Shown here in pieces: positions 5,295-10,824 of a stretch of DNA of 10,824 bases; the stretch's first letter is position 1, and each line of letters starts with the position of its first letter. The stretch comes from Anaerolineae bacterium (GTDB lineage: Bacteria > Chloroflexota > Anaerolineae > B4-G1 > SLSP01), in NCBI GenBank assembly GCA_018055515.1, contig JAGPHL010000042.1, forward strand, positions 5,987 to 16,810. The letters run 5' to 3'. The notes beneath the pieces are model-generated. The model saw only the letters and a program-made list of their open reading frames with translations. It was not told where the DNA came from and searched no databases. The translations under genes were made by a program, and so were the position numbers.

Positions 5295-8200
5295 CTAATC
5301 GCCTGGCGCATAGTCGCGCGTCACAAGCGGCATGTAGAGGGTGTACCAAGTGGGTGCTCGCACCTCTACCGTGAAGGGCCCACGGCTCGTCACATTCCCG
5401 GCCGCGTCATAAGCGCTGACCCATAGCGTGAAGCGGCCCGGCGCCAGCGGATGCAGGATGTAACGCCATATGTCGCCCTCCAGCACGGCCACATCCTGAT
5501 AGGTCATCCCCTCCGCATTTTCCACCAACACCGTCACATTCGCACTCGCCCCGCCGTCAGTGACAGTTCCGGCGAGCACGGTCAGGCTGGTGGTGTAGGG
5601 CGCCGTATCCACGATATGGGTGACCTTGAGCACCGGCGCGACGTTATCCAGGACGTAGCGCGCGGTCAGAGCAGCCGAGCGATTGCCGGCCAGGTCCACG
5701 CCGTAGAACGAGACCTCGCGCTCGACGGAATCCACCCGATCAGCGCCGGATAGCGTGTAGGACCAGTCCCCTGGACGCGCGACGGCGTCCCCGGCCTGCG
5801 GTGTGAGCACCAACCGGCTGCGCCGGTAGTCGCCGTTGTCCGCCGCCGGATTCGTGTCGCACACCGTCAACGTCCACTCGCCCTGCGCGGGCCGTCCCAC
5901 CAGAGCACGCAGCGGTTCAGCCGGACGCGCCGGGCGGGCGAACAGCCCGCCGGCCACACTCGGATCGTCGTCGCCGCTGCTACTGTAAGCGCTGCTAGCG
6001 GCGTCATTCAAGAGCACGTTGTAATGACGCGCGGCCGTGCCCGACACGCCGTCGTCAGTCAGCAGCAGGACGCGCACCCCCGTCGGCGATTTGAGTTCGA
6101 CGTTCAGGTCGTCGCGGTGAGCATGTGCCGCGATCAGTCCCACTTGCGCCGAACCGAGGGTGAAGCTTTCGGTCACGTTGAACGTACGGACCAGACAGGC
6201 GGCGGTGAGGCTGATGGGAACGGCGGGCACGTCGTCATACACGTACTGGCCCGGCGGCGTCGCGAGCTGCTGACCAAGCGACGCACACACGCCATCCACG
6301 CACGCTTCTACGTGGCTCAGACCGTGATTGTCAACCGCCTGCCCGTTCAACCGGACCGAGTTTCCCTGGACCAGGCTGCCCGGCGCGGCCTGCGACAACG
6401 CCGGGTCAAGGCTCAGAGTGGGCGGCAGGGTGTCCACCACAAAGGCTTGGGGTGCGCCGGTCGTGCCGGACTGGCCAAAGCTATCGGTGGCGCGCAACGT
6501 CACTTGCATGATGTCGCCGTCGGCAGCGCCCGACGTGTCCAACGCGCACGTCCACGCCCCATCGGAAGGCGTGGGATCCGGGCATGTGACGCTGCTGTGT
6601 CCTGGCACGTCCAGGGTCACCGCCGGTACCGGCGATTCGTCGTAGACGTACCCGCGCAAGACGTTGCTTCCCGCCCGCAGGACATACTCAGGCTCCTGGA
6701 TGCCCAGGAACTGCGGCCCGCTGCGATCTACCTGATGGTCGGCCCAGATACGTTCCAGCGGCTCACCGGACAGGGGATGTTGCTCGTCGTACACCCGGGC
6801 CAGCACGCCTGCCCACGGCAGGGCGCTTGCCGCCAGGTCAATCGTGCCGATAAAGGAAACTTGCCCTTCCTGGCCCGGCGCCAGATCGCCCAGCAGCAGC
6901 GTCCGGTGGGTACTGCCGCCGCTCAAGCGCAGCGTATAGTAGGCTTGCACCTCAACCCACACGCCGCGCGCCGTGTCCGTCCCCAGGTTACGGTAGGTGA
7001 TGGTGTACGTCAAGGTCTGGTTAGCGCCCACGCGGGGATGATCAGCGCTCAACCAGCCTAGCTGCGAGCTCATGTCAGGGGTCTCGCCCTGCAACAGCGT
7101 CGCCCACAGGCCGAAGAGAGCGTCGTTCATGTAGCTGTACACGATTCCGGCCGGCTCAACCACGAGACGTACCTGCACGTCCGTGTCGGGGTAGTTGACT
7201 GCCGAGAGGCCGTCGCTGCCGTTGGGACAGACGCCGCCGGAGAGCTGTGGCCAGGTGTAAGACTGGCTCAGGGCAAATTCGCCCTCGGCGCGCGTTTCCG
7301 CCACGCGAGCGCTGTTGATCGGATTGGCGTCGGGCAGCGTCGCCCACAGGCGCAGCGCGTTCTCCTCACTCGCCAGCGCGAGCATCTCCAGCGTCGTGTT
7401 TGCCGGATCGGTGATGCCGAGCAGGGCAAACGGCAGGCGCAGGTCGGTGAGGGGAACAGGGTATCCTGGCGCGGACAGCTGGAAGCGATACTGGGATTCG
7501 TCTAGCGTCATGGCCCAATTCCAGGCGTCCCCCTGCCATTCCAGCAGCAGCGCGGTGTCAGCGTCGCGCACCCACACGAGGTAGTCCGCCGCCATCGCGC
7601 CGACGGTCGAGGTGGGAGTGACGCCCGGCAGGTAGATCGTCGAGGTCGCCTCCGCATAGGGATTGAAGAGCGTGGACGTCCCGCCGTCCCGCATGTCGAG
7701 ATAGACAAACAGGTCGCCGTCCGTGCGCCAGTCTGCACCCGTCCAGGCCAGGCGCAGCGCCTCCACGTCCCACGAGGCGTAGAGCGCCTGTTCCGCGCTG
7801 AGGGCGGCTCCCGGCGACGCCTGGCGGCTCAAGCGCCGGTCCACGCCGACCCGAGAGCATCCGCTGTCCATCCACCCGCGATAGAGCTGCGTGCCCGGCT
7901 CAAGGATGGTGTGATCGGGCGTGGTAGGACTGTCCGCGTAGAAGGGGCCGCTGCTCTGCCAGCTCTGCTGCCCGTAGACGTCCTCGCTGGCGACGCGCGC
8001 CCACACTTGTTCGCCTTCAGCAGGCATGAAGGTCGCCGTGCGGTCAAGGTCGCAGGTCCCGCTGACGGTGCGCTGGGTGGAGGTCAGCGCTGCTGTCCAT
8101 TCGACGCGATAGGGCGCCAGGCCGCTGCCATCGCGGCTCTCCGTCCAGGCAAGTTCCAACGTGGGCGTGAGGCCGCGCAGCGTCAGGCCAGGGGTAATCA

Positions 8201-10824
8201 CCGCGCCAGCGCTCGTCATCGTCAAGACCACCGGGGCGGGCGGCAGCAAATCCACCCTCACCGTGCCGGTCACGAGCGCCGTGTGCCCGCCGACGTCGAG
8301 CGCGCGGGCAGTGACGGTAAGCACGTCGCCATCGAACAGCGTGCGTCCAGCAAGCGGCCAGGCCGCGCGCCACGCTCCTCCGACCACTGTCCCCGGCAGC
8401 GTTTCCCCGGCGACGTCAACTTCGAGGCTCTTGATGCCGCCAGCATCAGTGATGAGACCGGTCAAGTCGAGTAGCCCCGGCGCGTGGAAGTTCGCGCCGG
8501 TGATCAGCGGCGTGACGCCGATCTCGGGAGCGAGCGTGTCCATGACAACCGATAGCGTTTCGGTCGCGACGTCACCGGCCCAGTCAGTGAGGGACGCTTC
8601 CAGCGCGTGCGCCCCATCGGCCAGCGCGGACGGATCCCACACGGCGCTCCACAGAGTGCGGGTGAGTGCATCCTGCGCCCAGGTCGCGGTGTAGAGCAAA
8701 CTGCTGTCCACCGTCACGGTCAGCGCGTGCAGGGACGCCATCCCCGCAGCGATTTCCCCGGTGATGGTGAGCGGATCACGGCTGTCCAACACCGGCGGCG
8801 CGTCCAGGATCGAGACGCTCAGGCCGGATTCCATGTCGAGGGCGGACATCGCGGCCACGATCACCGGCGTCGCCGTCGTACAGTTGCCGAACATATCGCA
8901 GGCGGTCGCCTGTCCGCCCAGGGCCAGGGTGTCCAACATGCGCAGGCCGCCGTCGCTGTCGGCCACGACCACGTAGCGGCCCATCGCCGCCACCTTGCTG
9001 GCATAGCCGGGCGTGTTGTAGGTGGCGTGCAGAGTGGGAGTGGTAAGGCTCGAAATATTGATCATCCGAACGCCGGCATAGCCATCGGCGATGTAGGCCA
9101 TGGTGCCGGTGACGGCCACTCCCATCGCATAGCCGTCCGTATCCAGGCTGCCCAACACGCGCGGGTTAGCCGGAGCGGTGATGTCCAGGATCAACAGGCC
9201 GGCCGATCCGGCGGCCACAAAGGCCTGGGAATCACGGACGACCACGTCATTGGTCTCGCCCGGCAGCGCCACGCCGCTGATGCGGTGCGGGCTGGCAGGT
9301 TGGGCCACGTCCATCACGAGCAAGTCCTTGTCACCCAGCGCCACGTAGGCGAACGGCCCGACGAGCGGCCAGACCGTCACCTGGAAGGCGCGGGTAGTCT
9401 GCGTGACGCCGTCGGAGACGGATACCGAGACCGTAGCCGAGCCGGTCTGGCCCGCCACCGGCGTCAGGCGGAGTAGCCCGGTCGTCTGCGGGCTGACGTA
9501 GATGACGTCCGGGGGCGGCAGCAGCGCCGGGTTCGACGACTGCGCCGTGACGGTCAAAGTCTGGACCTCATTGTCCATACCGCTGCTGATGCCGCTCAAG
9601 GCAATGCTCTGCGGCGAGGCGCCCTGCCCCATCTCGAAATCCGCCAGCGAGTTCAGCGTCGGCGGGTCGTTCGTCGGAACGACCGTCACTTTGAACGTGC
9701 GGACAAAGGTCAATCCGCCAGAATCGCCGGCTGTGACGGTGATCGTCGCCACGCCCGAGTTGTTGGGAACGGGGGTGAAGTAGATCCGGCCCGTCGGCGG
9801 ATACGCATAGGAAAGGCGCGGCTGCGGGATCAGGGCCGTGTTCGATGAGTGGACCTGCAGCCACGGCGGTTCTTCGTTAACGCCGCCACCGTTGATGCCG
9901 GTGACGACGACAGTCTGCGCACCTGCATCCTCATTGATGACCACATCAGGGATGGGATCGAACGTCGGCGGGTCATTGACCGGGGTGACGGTCACCTGGA
10001 ATAAGCGCTCCACCAGCGCAGACGGATGGGTCGTGTAAGCGCGAACGGTGATCTGCACGGTCCCGTTCTGGTCTTTAGCCGGCGTGAAGCGCAGCAGGGC
10101 AGTCGTCTGCGAAGGGGTGTAAATGATGGTGGGATTGGGGATGATGCCCGTTCTTGAGGACCAGGCCCGAATCCCGAATCCATCATCTTCGTTAGGCGCG
10201 CCATTGCTCACGCCGGTCAGGATCACGGTCTGCGTGCCGCAATCCTCCGCTACCGTGACGTCACTGATGGGATCGAGCGTTGGCGGATCGTCAACCGAGG
10301 TCACGGTGACCACGAAGGCGCGCACCGTCGTCGAGACGCCGTCGCTGACGGTGAGGCTGATCGTGGCGCTGCCCCACCCGTTGGCGACCGGCGTGAAGCG
10401 CAGCGTGCCGCTCGTCTGCGGGCTGACGTAGGTGACGCTGGGTGTGGGAATCAGCAGCTCGTTCGATGACTGAGCCGTCATCACGATCGTCTGGATTTCA
10501 TTGGCCGCTCCGCTGCCGATGCCGGTCAGGGCCACCGTTTGCTGCGGCGCGTCCTCGTCCACCGTGCGGGCGGCGATGCTGTCCAGCGTCGGCGCGTCGT
10601 TCACCGCATTGACGGTGACCAGGAAGGCGCGCGCCGTGGTCGCAACCCCATCGCTGACGGTGACGGTGATCGTCGCGCTGCCCCACTGATCGGCGACCGG
10701 CGTGAAGCGCAGCGTGCCGCCGGTCTGCGGGCTGACGTAGGTGACGGTCGGGGTGGGGATCAGCGCCGGATTCGAGGACTGCGCGCTGACGCTCAGCGTC
10801 TGCACCTCATTTGCCGCCCCGCTG
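5295..10824 (-). CDS. Giant multidomain secreted/surface protein, C-terminal part
   Basis: At least 1842 residues are visible. The frame is open at the right edge: the apparent start at 10805 is a GTG valine codon inside a repeat (preceding codons read SGAANE), so the true N-terminus is outside. Order by coordinate: tandem ~103-residue Ig/cadherin-like repeats (10824-9366); LVIVD-type repeats (9353-8928); two Ig-like domains (8798-8241); an FN3-like domain (8231-7932); a CBM9/DOMON-like region (7913-7314); a DUF11-like segment with TLTYTITYRNLGTDTARG (7046-6726); an Ig-like domain (6722-6429); an Ig-like domain split by a P/Homo B domain (6425-5634); a last Ig-like domain (5633-5355); and a tail containing YTLYMPLVTR. 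Closely spaced cysteine pairs suggest disulfides outside the cytoplasm. No catalytic domain is recognised in the visible part. A role in adhesion, matrix or substrate binding is inferred only from these binding modules. Signal peptide and any enzyme domain would be upstream. Confidence 0.9.
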   Translation of the reverse strand, partial: SGAANEVQTLSVSAQSSNPALIPTPTVTYVSPQTGGTLRFTPVADQWGSATITVTVSDGVATTARAFLVTVNAVNDAPTLDSIAARTVDEDAPQQTVALTGIGSGAANEIQTIVMTAQSSNELLIPTPSVTYVSPQTSGTLRFTPVANGWGSATISLTVSDGVSTTVRAFVVTVTSVDDPPTLDPISDVTVAEDCGTQTVILTGVSNGAPNEDDGFGIRAWSSRTGIIPNPTIIYTPSQTTALLRFTPAKDQNGTVQITVRAYTTHPSALVERLFQVTVTPVNDPPTFDPIPDVVINEDAGAQTVVVTGINGGGVNEEPPWLQVHSSNTALIPQPRLSYAYPPTGRIYFTPVPNNSGVATITVTAGDSGGLTFVRTFKVTVVPTNDPPTLNSLADFEMGQGASPQSIALSGISSGMDNEVQTLTVTAQSSNPALLPPPDVIYVSPQTTGLLRLTPVAGQTGSATVSVSVSDGVTQTTRAFQVTVWPLVGPFAYVALGDKDLLVMDVAQPASPHRISGVALPGETNDVVVRDSQAFVAAGSAGLLILDITAPANPRVLGSLDTDGYAMGVAVTGTMAYIADGYAGVRMINISSLTTPTLHATYNTPGYASKVAAMGRYVVVADSDGGLRMLDTLALGGQATACDMFGNCTTATPVIVAAMSALDMESGLSVSILDAPPVLDSRDPLTITGEIAAGMASLHALTVTVDSSLLYTATWAQDALTRTLWSAVWDPSALADGAHALEASLTDWAGDVATETLSVVMDTLAPEIGVTPLITGANFHAPGLLDLTGLITDAGGIKSLEVDVAGETLPGTVVGGAWRAAWPLAGRTLFDGDVLTVTARALDVGGHTALVTGTVRVDLLPPAPVVLTMTSAGAVITPGLTLRGLTPTLELAWTESRDGSGLAPYRVEWTAALTSTQRTVSGTCDLDRTATFMPAEGEQVWARVASEDVYGQQSWQSSGPFYADSPTTPDHTILEPGTQLYRGWMDSGCSRVGVDRRLSRQASPGAALSAEQALYASWDVEALRLAWTGADWRTDGDLFVYLDMRDGGTSTLFNPYAEATSTIYLPGVTPTSTVGAMAADYLVWVRDADTALLLEWQGDAWNWAMTLDESQYRFQLSAPGYPVPLTDLRLPFALLGITDPANTTLEMLALASEENALRLWATLPDANPINSARVAETRAEGEFALSQSYTWPQLSGGVCPNGSDGLSAVNYPDTDVQVRLVVEPAGIVYSYMNDALFGLWATLLQGETPDMSSQLGWLSADHPRVGANQTLTYTITYRNLGTDTARGVWVEVQAYYTLRLSGGSTHRTLLLGDLAPGQEGQVSFIGTIDLAASALPWAGVLARVYDEQHPLSGEPLERIWADHQVDRSGPQFLGIQEPEYVLRAGSNVLRGYVYDESPVPAVTLDVPGHSSVTCPDPTPSDGAWTCALDTSGAADGDIMQVTLRATDSFGQSGTTGAPQAFVVDTLPPTLSLDPALSQAAPGSLVQGNSVRLNGQAVDNHGLSHVEACVDGVCASLGQQLATPPGQYVYDDVPAVPISLTAACLVRTFNVTESFTLGSAQVGLIAAHAHRDDLNVELKSPTGVRVLLLTDDGVSGTAARHYNVLLNDAASSAYSSSGDDDPSVAGGLFARPARPAEPLRALVGRPAQGEWTLTVCDTNPAADNGDYRRSRLVLTPQAGDAVARPGDWSYTLSGADRVDSVEREVSFYGVDLAGNRSAALTARYVLDNVAPVLKVTHIVDTAPYTTSLTVLAGTVTDGGASANVTVLVENAEGMTYQDVAVLEGDIWRYILHPLAPGRFTLWVSAYDAAGNVTSRGPFTVEVRAPTWYTLYMPLVTRDYAPGD
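5790..6233 (-). other. P/Homo B domain within the giant protein
   Basis: The core features of the proprotein-convertase P domain are present: RTFNVTESFTLG, then AHAHRDDLNVELKSPTGVRV, a D/S-rich loop with YSSSGDDDP, and EWTLTVCDTNPAADNGDY followed by RLVLTPQ. One cysteine near each end could form a disulfide. Such domains usually stabilise subtilisin-like proteases, but no protease domain is visible here. Confidence 0.8.
8928..9353 (-). repeat. LVIVD-type beta-propeller repeats, about 3.4 copies
   Basis: There are three consecutive units of exactly 42 residues and the start of a fourth, beginning AYVALGDKDLLVMDV, AFVAAGSAGLLILDI, AYIADGYAGVRMINI and VVVADSDGGLRMLDT. The pattern, A-Y-V-A-x-G-x-x-G-L-x-x-x-D then P-x-x-P, is that of LVIVD repeats in bacterial secreted proteins. 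The fourth copy stops after its first 15 residues. Confidence 0.82.
9366..10824 (-). repeat. Tandem Ig/cadherin-like repeats, period ~309 bp
   Basis: There are four full and two partial units of 102-105 residues. Shared words are NDPPTLD, a mid-unit ED (lost in the innermost unit), QTVxLTGI, NE, AQSSNPALIP, YVSPQTTGxLRFTPV and GSATITVTVSDG. NDxPT at the unit junction resembles a cadherin calcium linker. The exact 18-nt word gtctgcgggctgacgtag occurs at 10723, 10414 and 9484 (spacing 309 and 930), while the two middle units have diverged from it. The array continues beyond the right edge. Confidence 0.9.

Noticed and set aside
6024..7061. Plus-strand reading frame of 345 codons within the giant gene
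   Set aside because: It has Arg/His/Gln-rich antisense composition, no ribosome-binding site or family match, and lies opposite clear Ig-like, DUF11-like and P-domain coding.
10803..10805. GTG as the start codon of the giant protein
   Set aside because: The preceding codons read SGAANE in the same repeat register, so the frame continues upstream of the window and this codon is an internal valine.

Overview
This GC-rich window most resembles the chromosome of a Chloroflexota bacterium (Anaerolineae or Caldilineae-like). The evidence is indirect: a secreted Thr/Pro dipeptide tail, a giant extracytoplasmic protein with LVIVD repeats, a nested P/Homo B domain and a YMPLVTR-type C-terminus, and two families of short dispersed A/T-richer repeat words of a kind I associate with that phylum. 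No 16S or other marker is present, so the assignment is inference. Every protein gene is on the minus strand; the only plus-strand gene is a tRNA.

Layout from right to left, in the direction of transcription. (1) 10824-5295: the 3' part of a giant secreted or surface protein, open at the right edge. It has tandem ~103-residue Ig/cadherin-like repeats, a short LVIVD beta-propeller-like segment, several Ig-like or FN3-like domains, a CBM9/DOMON-like segment, a DUF11-like segment, a P domain nested in an Ig-like domain, and a short C-terminal tail. A strong hairpin terminator follows. (2) 5198-2856: a promoter, a UbiD-family decarboxylase carrying an in-frame repeat-derived insertion, then a HAD-family phosphatase 39 nt downstream. 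(3) 2829-2666: a hairpin terminator shared by the convergent HAD gene and the plus-strand tRNA-Leu(CAA), which has its own near-consensus promoter. (4) 2665-2544: a cluster of GTGAGCAG-type words in both orientations, lying between the tRNA promoter and the sigma gene. (5) 2530-1018: an ECF sigma factor and a two-TM putative anti-sigma factor. (6) 892-1: a promoter, a zinc-ribbon Nudix hydrolase, and an ATGA-coupled secreted protein that runs off the left edge in a Thr/Pro-rich linker.

How the parts fit: the sigma/anti-sigma pair is a self-contained envelope-sensing module. The Nudix gene has its own promoter, so the secreted Thr/Pro protein is tied to the Nudix gene by translational coupling rather than to the sigma operon. 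UbiD and the HAD phosphatase probably share a transcript. No UbiX-type flavin prenyltransferase is visible in this window. I see no convincing new defence or mobile system. The most unusual points are the repeat insertion inside ubiD, the domain architecture of the giant protein, and the repeat cluster in front of the sigma gene.
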